A DNA stretch of 64,000 nt from Paenibacillus sp. H1-7 (GCF_022354825.1 NZ_CP031168.1:8050501-8114500); one strand, 5' to 3'; shown: positions 1 through 9,070, numbered from the stretch's first letter. Notes: a model not told the origin generated them from the sequence alone. Translations and numbers: made by a program.

Positions 1-386
1 TCGCCCGAAGCCTCTTCCTGCTTCTCCATCCGCCTGCACAAAGCTTTGACTCGGGCAACCAGCTCCCTCATATCGAACGGCTTGGTCATATAGTCGTCCG
101 CTCCTAGCTCGAGCCCGACAATTTTATCTACAATGTCGTCTTTGGCCGTGAGCAGCAATATCCCGATATCCTTCCGATGCTCCAGCTTTCGGCACAAATC
201 CAGGCCGCTTAGCTTCGGCATCATTATATCCAGAACCATTACATTAGGGCGGAACGAATCCGACTTGCGAAGCGCCTCCTCGCCGTCACAGGCGACCTCC
301 ACCTCGAAGCCTTCCCGTCTCAGCGCATAGGCGACGGCGCTTGAAATCGCCGGTTCATCGTCCGCTACCACCACTTTGAAGCCCAT
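1..386 (-). CDS. OmpR-family response regulator, receiver domain (C-terminus outside window)
   Basis: The reading frame runs from an ATG at 386 off the left edge, so only about 128 residues are present. It begins MGFKVVVADDEPAI and carries the receiver signature: the acidic pair at residues 9-10, the phospho-acceptor Asp in VLDIMMP, the Thr in LLTAKDD and the Lys in DDYMTKPFD. These are the marks of a CheY-like domain in the OmpR/PhoB class; the DNA-binding half is not visible. GGGAGGG lies just upstream of the ATG. The cognate kinase is probably beyond the left edge. The family call is secure, the regulon is unknown. Confidence 0.9.
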   Translation of the reverse strand, partial: MGFKVVVADDEPAISSAVAYALRREGFEVEVACDGEEALRKSDSFRPNVMVLDIMMPKLSGLDLCRKLEHRKDIGILLLTAKDDIVDKIVGLELGADDYMTKPFDMRELVARVKALCRRMEKQEEASG

Positions 387-459
387 CCTGTACCCTCCCG
401 CGTGAATGCTTTGTTTCCTATTATAGTGCATTACCGGAAGATACCAAAAATAGAGGAGC

Positions 460-2124
460 CTACCGGGCGTTCAAATCAATCGGAACCTCCCAATGCAGCG
501 GAATCCGCTGCTCCAGCGTATCGCATGACAGCTCGAGCCGCTCCGGGATACTCTGAAGCCCACGAACAAATATCCATGTGCGGGAATGGTAGTTTCCTTG
601 CTCATCCTTTTGCAAATGAACGTAGTCGTCCGATTGCAGCTCGTGCCCGCCGCCGTCCACCACCCTCCACGGTCCGAAGTTGATGACGTCCGGCCCGAGC
701 CGGCTCTCGAGCTCGATGAACACGCCCGGCCCCTCGATAGTCGCCGTAGTGTTGGCGAGCGGAATGATTTCGGCGGACGGATCCGACTTGATCCGTACAC
801 GGTTGACAGCGATCGTCTTGCCTTCATATGCTGTGCTGACGGGACCCTGTAACAGCCGCTGCGGCTCAACGCTTATCGAAACGTTCGCGGGCTCCTTCGT
901 GTACAGCCCTTTCAGCTCCAGCGTCAGCCTCTTGCTGTCGGTGAACGGGAGAAACACATGCCGGTACATCGAATTGGCTCCTATCTGAATGCCTTTCTCA
1001 TAATTGTTTACACCGTCCAATCGGAGCATTTTCAGACTCGGCCCATCCCATGCGGCGACCACCTGCCCCCGGTCGTTCTTGATCCGGTAGTACAGCTGGT
1101 GATATTTGGCCCTCATATCCCTCTTCGCCGGGAACCGCTCCGCCGTTCGCCGACTCCATGCCTCCGTCTCGGTAATGTCCATATACAGCTCCGCTGCGCT
1201 AGGTCCGAGACGAAGCTGCTTCACATCAATGGCAACGCCCTCCGGTGTCGTATATGACCGGTTAATAGCGACGGATCGGGATACGCTCTTCGCCTTCCTC
1301 AAGTCGATGGGCACACTCAGGCTCCAGCTTCCCTTCGTTTCGTCAATTTTCAGCAGAGTCATATGGAATACGACCTGATCCGGAATTTCGCTCAGGCTGC
1401 GGAACTGTCCGTCCTGCAGAGGGTCCAGCAAAAACAGCTCGAAAAACGAATCCGCCCCGGTACGCGAGGTTTTAAAATCGAACGGTATCTTGTTGCCGGA
1501 CATATCCGTCACCTCTACCTCATTACGCTCGCCCTTCGGCGCAAGGAACCCGTCCTCGATAGACTCCGCGGGGATCGTCCGGCCGTCTCTTTGCACTCCG
1601 TACATGACCGAGATCCGGAACGGATCGGCCAGCACTTCTTTTACCGTCACGGCAATCCCCTGATCTTCGGCCGTGAGATATACCGGCGCCGCGAAACCGG
1701 TCTTGGCCGCCTGCTTGGCCCCGGCGTCCCTCTGCACCCACTGGAACAGCGATTTGAGCCCGTCCGCGAACGTCGGGGACACATAGGCTCCAAGCGCAAT
1801 TGCAATAGCCAGACAAGCTGCAGCAATCGCCGCCTTCTGCCACCGGCTCGCTCTCCAAGCCGCATTGCGGACCGGCTTCTCCGCCTCACGGACTCTGGCG
1901 GAAATGCCCGCCATCACATTCAAGGTGAACGATTCGTTCAAAGGAGGCGCAATAACGCCTGCTTCCCCTATTTGATCGAGCAGCATGAAATCGCCCCGGT
2001 ACCGATCCAGCTCGGTACGGCAAGCGGGACAGCCTAAGAGATGCTCCTCTATTTGCGCAGCTTCCTCCGTTGTCAGTTCTTCATCGAGATAACGCATCAT
2101 TTGATCAAAGGTCAAGCAGTTCAT
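460..2124 (-). CDS. Membrane-anchored anti-sigma factor, zf-HC2 plus DUF4179 domains
   Basis: The N-terminus (MNCLTFDQMMRYLDEEL) leads into a zinc-binding anti-sigma motif, H-x3-C-x2-C in HLLGCPAC, near residues 28-35. This is followed by a single transmembrane segment around residues 95-115 and a large DUF4179-type extracellular part that fills the rest of the 554 residues. The start at 2124 is preferred over the ATG at 2130 because it leaves seven bases after AAGGGGG. It overlaps the end of the upstream sigma gene by about 20 bases, so the two are translationally coupled. By family knowledge it should hold the sigma factor at the membrane until an envelope signal releases it; the signal is not apparent. 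Confidence 0.88.
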   Translation of the reverse strand: MNCLTFDQMMRYLDEELTTEEAAQIEEHLLGCPACRTELDRYRGDFMLLDQIGEAGVIAPPLNESFTLNVMAGISARVREAEKPVRNAAWRASRWQKAAIAAACLAIAIALGAYVSPTFADGLKSLFQWVQRDAGAKQAAKTGFAAPVYLTAEDQGIAVTVKEVLADPFRISVMYGVQRDGRTIPAESIEDGFLAPKGERNEVEVTDMSGNKIPFDFKTSRTGADSFFELFLLDPLQDGQFRSLSEIPDQVVFHMTLLKIDETKGSWSLSVPIDLRKAKSVSRSVAINRSYTTPEGVAIDVKQLRLGPSAAELYMDITETEAWSRRTAERFPAKRDMRAKYHQLYYRIKNDRGQVVAAWDGPSLKMLRLDGVNNYEKGIQIGANSMYRHVFLPFTDSKRLTLELKGLYTKEPANVSISVEPQRLLQGPVSTAYEGKTIAVNRVRIKSDPSAEIIPLANTTATIEGPGVFIELESRLGPDVINFGPWRVVDGGGHELQSDDYVHLQKDEQGNYHSRTWIFVRGLQSIPERLELSCDTLEQRIPLHWEVPIDLNAR

Positions 2125-2674
2125 ACTCATTCCCCCTTTCCTCGTTGACAGCCATACTCTCTCGCAGCTTGATCCGCGCGCGATGAAGCCGGACGCGGAC
2201 CGTATTTTCGGGGATTTCCAAAATTTCGCCGATTTGCTGGCAGCTGAGCTCCTGCGTATGCTTCAGCAGGACAACTGTCCGGTACATTTCGGGCAAAGCA
2301 AGAATCGTCTCATGCATCCTCTTCAGCTTTTCTTTTTCCATCAATATCGACTCCGGCGTATTCTCGTCACGGATGGTGATGTCTTCTACGTCGACACTGT
2401 GCCCTCTCCGTTTGCGGCGCCGAAACTCGTCCATACATTGGTTGTAGGCAATCCGGTACAGCCATGTCCAGAACTTGCTCGCGCCCGTGTAATTGCGCAG
2501 ATGGAAGTACGCTTTGATAAATACCTCCTGCGCCACATCCTGCGCGTCCTCCGGCTGTCCCATCATTCCCAATATAAAGGTGTACAGCTTATTTTTATAT
2601 TTATCGACCAACCGGGCGTATGCCTGATCGTCGCCTTGCAGAGCATGCTCAATCAGGATCAAGTCTTCCTCCAT
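2105..2674 (-). CDS. ECF-type RNA polymerase sigma factor
   Basis: A 189-residue protein with the two sigma-70 regions of extracytoplasmic-function factors. Region 2 spans roughly residues 20-90, including the EDAQDVAQEVFIKAY and FWTWLYRIAYN motifs. Region 4 spans roughly 125-175, with LPEMYRTVVLLKHTQELS and a helix-turn-helix in IPENTVRVRLHRAR. It directs polymerase to a small stress regulon. It is the first gene of a pair with the DUF4179 anti-sigma factor, which overlaps its 3' end. It resembles SigW/SigV-class factors, but the exact subgroup cannot be set by eye. Autoregulation is suggested by the ECF-like promoter upstream. Confidence 0.93.
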   Translation of the reverse strand: MEEDLILIEHALQGDDQAYARLVDKYKNKLYTFILGMMGQPEDAQDVAQEVFIKAYFHLRNYTGASKFWTWLYRIAYNQCMDEFRRRKRRGHSVDVEDITIRDENTPESILMEKEKLKRMHETILALPEMYRTVVLLKHTQELSCQQIGEILEIPENTVRVRLHRARIKLRESMAVNEERGNEYELLDL

Positions 2675-2728
2675 GGATAATCTCCTTCTCTTTCGCCTCT
2701 TCTCTTCCGCTTTGTGTGCACACCAGCT

Positions 2729-2757
2729 TAAACGTTCAGTATACCTATAACGTTACA
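2729..2757 (-). promoter_or_regulatory. Candidate ECF promoter of the sigma/anti-sigma operon
   Basis: On the minus strand a TGTAAC -35 element (2752-2757) is followed after 17 bases by CGTTTA (2729-2734), about 55 bases before the sigma gene. TGAAAC/CGT-type elements are typical of ECF autoregulation in Bacillales; this match is approximate. Confidence 0.35.
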
Positions 2758-2924
2758 AGCTTGGGAATTTTTTCACCGCAATATCGGCTGAAAAATAGAC
2801 AAGTAAATCGTAAATAAAGACAAATCGATCGTAAATTAATCAATCCCATTTGTGCTTGTACCTGTTTATGATTAAGTCAAGAAACGGGAATTTCAGCTTT
2901 CACATAGATTGGATGGAGGGTATT

Positions 2925-4310
2925 ATGAAATTCGACAACGGAAAAGTAAAAGACGTCCAGATCGCCTATATCGGCGGCGGCTCGATGTATTGGGCCAAAA
3001 ATCTGATCGCGGATCTGGCGCTGGACGACCAGCTGTCCGGGACGGTTCGGCTCTATGACCTGAACTACGCCAAAGCCAAAAGCAACGAGAAGCTGGGCAA
3101 CTCGGTATCCGACTATGCCGAAGCCAAGTCCAAATGGACTTACAAGGCTTATGAAACAATAAAGGAAGCGCTCACCGGTGCCGACTTTGTCTTTATTTCC
3201 ATTCTTCCGGGCACCTTCAACGAAATGTACTCGGACGTCCACGAGCCGGAGAAATACGGCGTTTATCAATCGGTTGGAGATACGGTAGGTCCCGGCGGCT
3301 TGGTACGGGCGCTGCGCACGATTCCGATGTACGTGGAATTCGCCCAAGCCATCGAGCGCTATGCTCCCGATGCATGGGTGTTCAACTATACGAACCCGAT
3401 GACCTTATGTACGAGAACATTGTACGAGGTATTTCCTAAGATCAAGGCGTTCGGCTGCTGCCATGAAGTATTCGGCACGCAGGGCTTGCTTGCCCGGATG
3501 CTAGGTGACTTGGAGGGCATCGAAGGCGTGCACCGCAGCGAGATTAAAGTGAACGTCCTCGGGATCAACCATTTTACATGGCTTGATCATGCCACCTACC
3601 AAGGAACGAACCTGTTCCCGCTGTACCGCCAATTTGTAGAGAAATATTATGAAGAAGGCTATGAGAACAAGAAGGATGCGTGGGTAACGAACACGTACAC
3701 CGCCGCCAACCGGATCAAATTCGATTTGTTCAAACGGTACGGATTAATCGCGGCTGCAGGAGACCGCCATTTGGCCGAGTTCATGCCGCCATGGTATTTG
3801 AAAGACCAGGACACGATACGCAAATGGAAATTCAGCATTACGACGGTGCAGAGCCGGATGGACAAGCATGTGGAGACCGAGCAATGGTACAACAAGCTGA
3901 TTTCCGGCGAAGAGAAGCTCCCGCTGAAGCATTCCGGCGAAGAGGAAGTGCGTCAGCTCAAAGGGCTCATCGGCATTGAGGAATTCGTAACGAACGTCAA
4001 CCTGCCGAACACCGGACAGATGAAAGGCGTTCCTATGGGCGCAGTAGTCGAGACGAACGCCGTATTCTCCTCCGACAGCCTGCGTCCGGTTATCGCCGGT
4101 GAGCTGCCGGTCGAGGTGAACAATCTGGTGCTGCACCACATTTTGAACCAGGAAACGACGCTGAAGGCGGCGCTGAGCAAAGACAAGCATTTGGCGTTCC
4201 TCGCCTTCGTGAACGATCCGCTCGTCCGAATCGACCGTGACAGAGCCGAGGAGCTGTTCCACAACATGCTCACCAACACGAAGAACTATCTTCCGGGCTG
4301 GAGGCTGTAA
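2925..4310 (+). CDS. lplD: Glycoside hydrolase family 4, alpha-galacturonidase (LplD-like)
   Basis: A 461-residue cytoplasmic enzyme with the GH4 plan. The NAD-binding Rossmann start IAYIGGGS lies near residue 13. It is followed by ISILPG, YQSVGDTVGPGG, the metal-binding Cys in GCCHEVFGTQ and the His in GINHFTW. It reads closely like Bacillus subtilis LplD, which releases galacturonate from unsaturated or alpha-linked galacturonides by the NAD- and Mn-dependent redox mechanism of GH4. The ATG at 2925 follows GGATGGAGGG; upstream in-frame codons lack a ribosome site. It stands alone here rather than in an lplABCD operon. Substrate is by homology only. Confidence 0.9.
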   Translation: MKFDNGKVKDVQIAYIGGGSMYWAKNLIADLALDDQLSGTVRLYDLNYAKAKSNEKLGNSVSDYAEAKSKWTYKAYETIKEALTGADFVFISILPGTFNEMYSDVHEPEKYGVYQSVGDTVGPGGLVRALRTIPMYVEFAQAIERYAPDAWVFNYTNPMTLCTRTLYEVFPKIKAFGCCHEVFGTQGLLARMLGDLEGIEGVHRSEIKVNVLGINHFTWLDHATYQGTNLFPLYRQFVEKYYEEGYENKKDAWVTNTYTAANRIKFDLFKRYGLIAAAGDRHLAEFMPPWYLKDQDTIRKWKFSITTVQSRMDKHVETEQWYNKLISGEEKLPLKHSGEEEVRQLKGLIGIEEFVTNVNLPNTGQMKGVPMGAVVETNAVFSSDSLRPVIAGELPVEVNNLVLHHILNQETTLKAALSKDKHLAFLAFVNDPLVRIDRDRAEELFHNMLTNTKNYLPGWRL

Positions 4311-4324
4311 TCTCACAACTATTG

Positions 4325-4380
4325 CATGCGGGCATTCTTGTAGCCGAAACGATGGCGATAAGGATGCCTGCTTTCTATTT
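4325..4380 (+). terminator. Probable terminator after the GH4 gene
   Basis: A long imperfect hairpin (GCGGGCAT...GATGCCTGC) is followed by CTTTCTATTT. It lies 15 bases after the GH4 stop. The U-run is weak. Confidence 0.45.
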
Positions 4381-4555
4381 CCCAAGGATTTAGCGAACGA
4401 TTTGTGAAGATCGGAACAAATACGCCTGTTTTGCGTTAATAGAGTAGGGGATGGAAACATTTTATCAAAGGGATTCACCCTTCGCTGCCGAATGGTTGAT
4501 AGACGGCACAAGATGCATGCGAAGGAAAGAAACAGAAGCCGAAGGAGGATACGCA

Positions 4556-6208
4556 ATGTACGCAGTTCAAAGAATGACCAAATATACCGCACTGATCATG
4601 ATGGCCGTGCTCTTGTGGTGTACGAGCCTTGTGCTGCCGGCGCCCCACGCCTTGGCGTTCAAGTACGGTTTCCAAGGAGCTCCGACGGATACGGTTGGCG
4701 TGACCAGACCGACCATCGTATTCTATTTCCAGACGGATATGACTCAAGCGCCGTCAACCTATACGATGTCTTTAAACAATAAGAACGTCAGCGCCGTGTA
4801 TGATGCAGCCAACGGAACGTTCAAGTATACGCCGGATACCGATTTGCAGCCCGGGGAACACACGGTACGCATGCTGATTACGTACAAGGGCTACGAGCCG
4901 ATAGAAAAATCATGGTCCTTCACCGTGGCGAAGGATGCCCAAAAGCAATTCGCCTCTGCGGACTCGGCACAGCTGGAGGCGTTCGCCGCATTGAACGATT
5001 TCAGGGTGCTGTACGGGCTTCCTTCTGTCAAAATGAACGATCAGCTGAATGCCAGCGCTACGGCACACGCGAAATATTTGGATGCCAACGAAGTCAAGCA
5101 AAGCAAAGGAAGCCAGGAGAGCCTCCACCTTCAAACTCCAGGGAAACCGCAATTCATTGGCAAAACCCCTCTGGAGCGCGCCGCCTACTTTGGTTATACA
5201 GCTAAAGTGGGAGAAGATGCCGCGTACGTTACCGGCCCGATAAAGGAGGCCATCGATCTGCTGTTCGACGCCCCTTATCACCGGACTCCGTTCCTCGATC
5301 CTAATGTGACAGAGGTCGGCTTAGGCAGAGTCGGAGACTATACCATCATCGAATTCGGCTATGCGACCACACCGGTCAACCAGCTCGTCGTTTCTCCGGC
5401 AGCCGGTGACCGCTATGTGCCTACTACGTTCGAAGGCAACGAAGACCCGGACCCGCTCCGCATTCATTCCGGTTCGGTGTATCCGGTAGGCTATCCGATT
5501 ATGGCCCAATATTACGGCTCCGATACAGATAAGGTGAAGCTGGCCAGCGCCGAGGTGACGGACGGCAGCAAGCAGAAGGTTGATACGTTCGTTAATACGC
5601 CGGATAACGACGACAGGCTGACGAATGCTTTTATTATTATGCCGAGCAAGCCATTGAAGCCGAATACGACCTACAACGTGAAGCTGAGCTTGCAGGTCAC
5701 CCATGCTAATGGAACGACATCGACCGAGTCGAAAGAGTGGAACTTCACAACGGAGCCTACGCCGGGACTGGGCAGAATGAAGCTGCACGACAATGCGGCA
5801 GCATACAAGAGCTCCGCGCTGACGCCCGTACCATTCCAGCATACGGCTACCTTCGGCTTGGACGACAGCATCTATCGCGTCGATGGCGCGAGCTTCCCTA
5901 TGAAGCGGAAGCCTGCGATAGACGAGGGCTTCTCGTACTTGTATATCCGCGATCTTGCCGCCGCTCTGGGAGCCGAGGTCGATTGGGACAAAACGAAGCG
6001 CGCCGCGATTTATACGAAGGACAACCTGACGGTGACTCTGTACACGGACAAGAGCGAGTACGAAATCAACGGCCAGCTGAAGCAGACCGGCACGCCTGCC
6101 CGGCTGATCGGAGAAAACACGATGGTTCCCGTCCGCTTGCTGGCCGAGGTGCTAGGCGCCAAAGTCGACTATATCGATGCGACCCGCACGGTGAAAATAA
6201 CTTATTGA
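4556..6208 (+). CDS. Secreted CAP/SCP-domain protein with Ig-like and copper-amine-oxidase-N domains
   Basis: A 550-residue exported protein. A signal peptide (residues 1 to about 33, ending near PHALA) precedes a Big_5/SbsA-like beta domain (about 35-125). Next comes a CAP (SCP/PR1) domain (about 130-260, with LNDFRVLYGLPSV and the HAKYLD segment). A second Ig-like domain ending in EWNFTT follows (about 275-405). The C-terminal copper-amine-oxidase-N-type domain (about 455-550) includes YLYIRDLAAALGAEVDWD and MVPVRLLAEVLGAKV. The ATG at 4556 follows GAAGGAGG. CAP proteins of this sort are common on spore-former surfaces and in YkwD-like stress proteins; the ligand is unknown. Confidence 0.88.
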   Translation: MYAVQRMTKYTALIMMAVLLWCTSLVLPAPHALAFKYGFQGAPTDTVGVTRPTIVFYFQTDMTQAPSTYTMSLNNKNVSAVYDAANGTFKYTPDTDLQPGEHTVRMLITYKGYEPIEKSWSFTVAKDAQKQFASADSAQLEAFAALNDFRVLYGLPSVKMNDQLNASATAHAKYLDANEVKQSKGSQESLHLQTPGKPQFIGKTPLERAAYFGYTAKVGEDAAYVTGPIKEAIDLLFDAPYHRTPFLDPNVTEVGLGRVGDYTIIEFGYATTPVNQLVVSPAAGDRYVPTTFEGNEDPDPLRIHSGSVYPVGYPIMAQYYGSDTDKVKLASAEVTDGSKQKVDTFVNTPDNDDRLTNAFIIMPSKPLKPNTTYNVKLSLQVTHANGTTSTESKEWNFTTEPTPGLGRMKLHDNAAAYKSSALTPVPFQHTATFGLDDSIYRVDGASFPMKRKPAIDEGFSYLYIRDLAAALGAEVDWDKTKRAAIYTKDNLTVTLYTDKSEYEINGQLKQTGTPARLIGENTMVPVRLLAEVLGAKVDYIDATRTVKITY

Positions 6209-6330
6209 TGTGAGAAAAACGTCTATCGACGTCCTTTCACAGAGGAGCGACCGCGTTAAGAGGTTGTTTTTATCGCCAAATAGAATTTTTACATCCGATG
6301 ACCTCGGAATCTTATAAATTCTATTGTGGT

Positions 6331-6374
6331 AAAAAAAACTCCGCCTGCAGCGACTTGCTGCGGACGGAGTTTTT
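6331..6374. terminator. Bidirectional rho-independent terminator
   Basis: AAAAACTCCG...GCAGC-gactt-GCTGC...CGGAGTTTTT forms a strong hairpin with A-run and T-run on either side. It ends the CAP-protein transcript. The remaining bases from 6209 to 6564 show no other gene or clear signal. Confidence 0.85.
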
Positions 6375-6564
6375 CGTTTGTTCGTCCCGATAGAGCCCGT
6401 ACTAACCAAATGACGTCCGAGCCCGTTACTGTTATTTGCTGCCATTATACTATCTCCTGCAGTTATTGGGTACTCTTTTATCTCCTTGGCCAATATATTC
6501 GCCGCTGCAAATGCTAGAATCCGGGCATATCCTGATAGTACCTTCACCGGGGAGGTGAGCAGCT

Positions 6565-6741
6565 ATGGGCAAAAGAAAACGACAAAAATCCATCAATAAC
6601 GCGAATGCGGAAATCGATAAAAGCCGAACCAAGTTCAAGTCTAGGCAGAGCGCCAACGCCTCTGTGAACCAAGGCGGCAACGCCTTTGCCATCAACGCCA
6701 ATGAATTGGGCATTATCCGAATTCGTCCAGGCTCGCACTAA
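6565..6741 (+). CDS. Small basic protein of unknown function (58 residues)
   Basis: An ATG at 6565 is preceded by a near-perfect ribosome site, GGGGAGGTGAG, and the frame is open for 58 codons. The product starts MGKRKRQKSINNANAE and ends IIRIRPGSH. It is strongly basic at the N-terminus, rich in Asn, Ala and Ser, and has no membrane segment or cysteine. I do not recognise a family. Its size and composition would fit a nucleic-acid-associated or sporulation-related small protein, but that is only a guess. It stands alone between two terminators, with no operon partner. Confidence 0.62.
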   Translation: MGKRKRQKSINNANAEIDKSRTKFKSRQSANASVNQGGNAFAINANELGIIRIRPGSH

Positions 6742-7009
6742 TGCTTCGCTAAACCAACGATCCGCCTGCTGCTGAAAAATAAGCCGGGTAAATTGGGCGC
6801 TGTGCCGGTTTATCCGGTTTTGCATTGAACTGAGAACAATTATCACTTATCTTCCATTGTAGTATAGCTGAAGTACAGGTTCAATCGGCAAACAGCCGTG
6901 CGGGAGGAAATCTTCAGACTCAGGAGAAAACGCCGAAAAACAGCAGGGGAAGGGACGTCGAAGGCACGATCAAATCCAACGGATATGGGTCGCAGATCAT
7001 AGGACATGC

Positions 7010-7109
7010 TGTGGATAATTATCTCTGTGGATATGTTGACAAAAGAAGCGCTGCTTATACATAATCCGCTCTTATGGGCTGTGAACACTGTGCATAAACT
7101 TGTGGATAA
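7010..7109. other. DnaA-box cluster 1
   Basis: Within 100 bases there are four 9-mers matching the DnaA box (TTATCCACA, here as its complement): TGTGGATAA at 7010-7018 and 7101-7109 (perfect), TGTGGATAT at 7026-7034 and TGTGCATAA at 7089-7097 (one mismatch each). All point the same way. The gap from 6742 to 7111 holds no gene I can support. Confidence 0.6.
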
Positions 7110-7111
7110 AG

Positions 7112-7160
7112 GAAAAAAACTCAAAGTCCGGATCCGGTCCGAGACTCTGAGTTTCTTTTT
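7112..7160 (-). terminator. Terminator after pspA
   Basis: On the minus strand AAACTCA...GGACCGGATCCGG...TGAGTTTTTTT forms a long hairpin with a terminal T-run directly after the pspA stop. Confidence 0.8.
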
Positions 7161-7810
7161 TACTGCTGCGGAGCCGACGTTTTCAGCCGGTTCAGCTGCT
7201 CCTCGATCAGCGCGTTGCGGGAGGCTGCAGCCGCCGCTTTCATTGATTCGGCGATTTCGATTTGCGCTTCCTTCTGCAAAATCGTCGCCTCAATACGCTG
7301 GAAGCCGCGCGATGCGGAGCCCGTATCTACACCCGAGCTGAGGCTCGGCATTGATGCAGCGGCCTTTGCCTCCGTCTTCCGCGCACGGGCGGCCAGCTCC
7401 TCGCGCTTCGCCTGCATCGCTTCGTACTCCGCCTTCGCCTTGTTCAGCTGCTGGGCCAGCTCGCCCGAACGCTGCCTGGACTGCTCGTAGGCTTGTGTGT
7501 ATTCCGAAGCTTTTTCCAAATAGGTCAGCTTCGCTTCCAACGCTTGACGCGCTTCGACCGAACGGTCGTCCTGTACGGCTTGAGCCGCTTTATGCTCGCT
7601 TTGCTCCGCAAGACGGTTGCACTCGGCGATTTGCTGCTCCAATCTCCGTTCTGCGGCCGCTTCTCTAATAAGCGCCTGCTCCACAGAGTGGATTTCTTCC
7701 TCCATGCTCCGCAAATAGTGATTCATCATCATGACCGGCTTTTCCAGCTTGTCCAGCGCCTCATTCGCCGCCGCTTTCGATATGTCGAACAATCGTTTCA
7801 ATACTCCCAT
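7160..7810 (-). CDS. pspA: PspA/IM30 (Vipp1) family phage-shock protein
   Basis: A 216-residue, almost wholly helical, highly charged protein starting MGVLKRLFDISKAAANEALDKLEKP, the usual membrane-binding amphipathic helix of PspA/IM30. Long coiled coil covers about residues 25-150, rich in Ala, Glu, Gln and Arg. These proteins form oligomeric scaffolds that patch stressed membranes. The start at 7810 follows GAGGATAAAAACT; an in-frame ATG 18 bases upstream lacks a site. It is 39 bases downstream of a PspC-domain gene, so the two form a small envelope-stress operon. No LiaRS- or PspF-type regulator is adjacent. Confidence 0.92.
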   Translation of the reverse strand: MGVLKRLFDISKAAANEALDKLEKPVMMMNHYLRSMEEEIHSVEQALIREAAAERRLEQQIAECNRLAEQSEHKAAQAVQDDRSVEARQALEAKLTYLEKASEYTQAYEQSRQRSGELAQQLNKAKAEYEAMQAKREELAARARKTEAKAAASMPSLSSGVDTGSASRGFQRIEATILQKEAQIEIAESMKAAAAASRNALIEEQLNRLKTSAPQQ

Positions 7811-7849
7811 AGTTTTTATCCTCCTCATAATTTGGCTATTAAAATGAAA

Positions 7850-8044
7850 TTATAGAACGTAGTAGCGTTTTTCCGTCAGCAGGCTGGCGATGAAATACAG
7901 CAGTACGGTAGTCCCGAAGCTGCAAAACGCTGCGATAACCATCAGGATGCGGACCAGTGTGGCGCTGATGCCCAAATATTCGGCCAAGCCTCCGCATAAT
8001 CCGGTCAACCGGCTGTTCGTCGAGGAACGGTACAATTTTTTCAT
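7850..8044 (-). CDS. PspC-domain membrane protein
   Basis: A 64-residue protein with the compact PspC signature: MKKLYRSSTNSRLTGLCGGLAEYLGI followed by a hydrophobic stretch (about residues 28-57) that can span the membrane. The ATG at 8044 has AAGGAG eleven bases upstream; the longer in-frame extension has none. PspC proteins act as membrane partners or sensors for PspA; here it directly precedes pspA. It is at the usual size for a minimal Firmicute PspC. Confidence 0.9.
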   Translation of the reverse strand: MKKLYRSSTNSRLTGLCGGLAEYLGISATLVRILMVIAAFCSFGTTVLLYFIASLLTEKRYYVL

Positions 8045-8316
8045 ATGAATCTTCTCCTTTTCATCTATTATCATCATTCGTTGTTAACTTTTTCGTGAGG
8101 CTGTTTCTTATGTCGCTTGCTTATGTCCTTATTGTAGTATGCGGGAGCGCCCTGCAAAACGGACCGGCGACGGTATTTGAGCCTAGCCTTTAGACGGGGG
8201 ACCGTTCTGACCTTGGGCGGGATGTTGGGCAGCGGATGCCAAAACGGCGTCCTGCGACCCGGTCCGAATCTGCATTTAAACGTCCATTATTGTCCGCATG
8301 AAGCCCAGCCGAACGC

Positions 8317-8349
8317 AAAAAAGCCCCTTCTTTGCAGAAAGGGACTTCA
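8317..8349 (-). terminator. Terminator after the ThuA-like gene
   Basis: On the minus strand AAGTCCCTTTCTG...AGAAGGGGCTTTTTT is a GC-rich hairpin with a six-T tail, 55 bases past the stop of the ThuA-like gene. Nothing else was found between 8045 and 8404. Confidence 0.8.
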
Positions 8350-8404
8350 AAAAATGTTCTGTTCAAACGAAATGCCGTTCATGCAGGAATCGGTTTTACA
8401 AAAA

Positions 8405-9070
8405 TTAATCAAGCCGTCCGGCTGCCCATAGGCATGCCGACAAAATGAGCTTGCGAACCTCGGGATGCTGCAAGGAATTTGCATTATGTCCGGGCATGAG
8501 CGATACGATTCGGCCGCGGCCCTCATGACGGACCCATGCCGCGGGATAAGCGACTCCGTCCTGCCGGTATTCCACAATCACCTGCTTCTCCGTACTCTCC
8601 AGCATTGCGTATCGATAAGGCTCGTCCTCCGACTCGAACGGCTCCAGCTCCCGTACAATGGGGTGGAGAACGGCGTTACCCTCTTCTACCCGCTGGAAGG
8701 AGAGCTTTTGATAAGGCGGGTGGCCGATAAAACGCGCGCCGATCAGCTCATGCAGCTTGTCGTAAATGCTTAGCGAGACGCCGGTATGGAGCACGACCAA
8801 GCCTCCGCCGTTCCGTACGAACGAAATCAGCCCTTCCGCCTGTTCCTCCGTTACCGCCGCATCCCATCGGTCCGTATAGGCGACGAGCAGCTCATAGTCG
8901 CGACTCCGTTCGGCCAGAAGCACATCATAATCTTCGGTGAACGAAACGTTCAACGGACCGGAGAGCATCGTCTCCAGGTCTTTCTGCACCCTGCTCAAAG
9001 GATGGTACTTCATCCTCTCCTCGTCTCCCAATACTACAGCTCTTATTGCCTCAACGTTCGATAATGTCAT
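8405..9070 (-). CDS. ThuA-like (class I glutamine amidotransferase fold) protein
   Basis: A 221-residue cytoplasmic protein with the ThuA/trehalose-utilization pattern. It includes YDVLLAERSRDYELLVAYTDRWD, then ISFVRNGGGLVVLHTGVSLS at the position of the nucleophile elbow. It continues with LIGARFIGHPPYQ and WVRHEGRGRIVSLMPGHN near the C-terminus. ThuA proteins occur with sugar-oxidation and sugar-uptake genes, but their reaction is not established. The ATG at 9070 follows TTAGGAGGG. The gene stands alone. The usual GATase Cys is replaced by Thr/Gly, as in other ThuA members. Confidence 0.85.
   Translation of the reverse strand: MTLSNVEAIRAVVLGDEERMKYHPLSRVQKDLETMLSGPLNVSFTEDYDVLLAERSRDYELLVAYTDRWDAAVTEEQAEGLISFVRNGGGLVVLHTGVSLSIYDKLHELIGARFIGHPPYQKLSFQRVEEGNAVLHPIVRELEPFESEDEPYRYAMLESTEKQVIVEYRQDGVAYPAAWVRHEGRGRIVSLMPGHNANSLQHPEVRKLILSACLWAAGRLD

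Noticed and set aside
8177..8431. 84-codon plus-strand frame
   Set aside because: It overlaps the terminator and 3' end of the ThuA-like gene and lacks a ribosome site.
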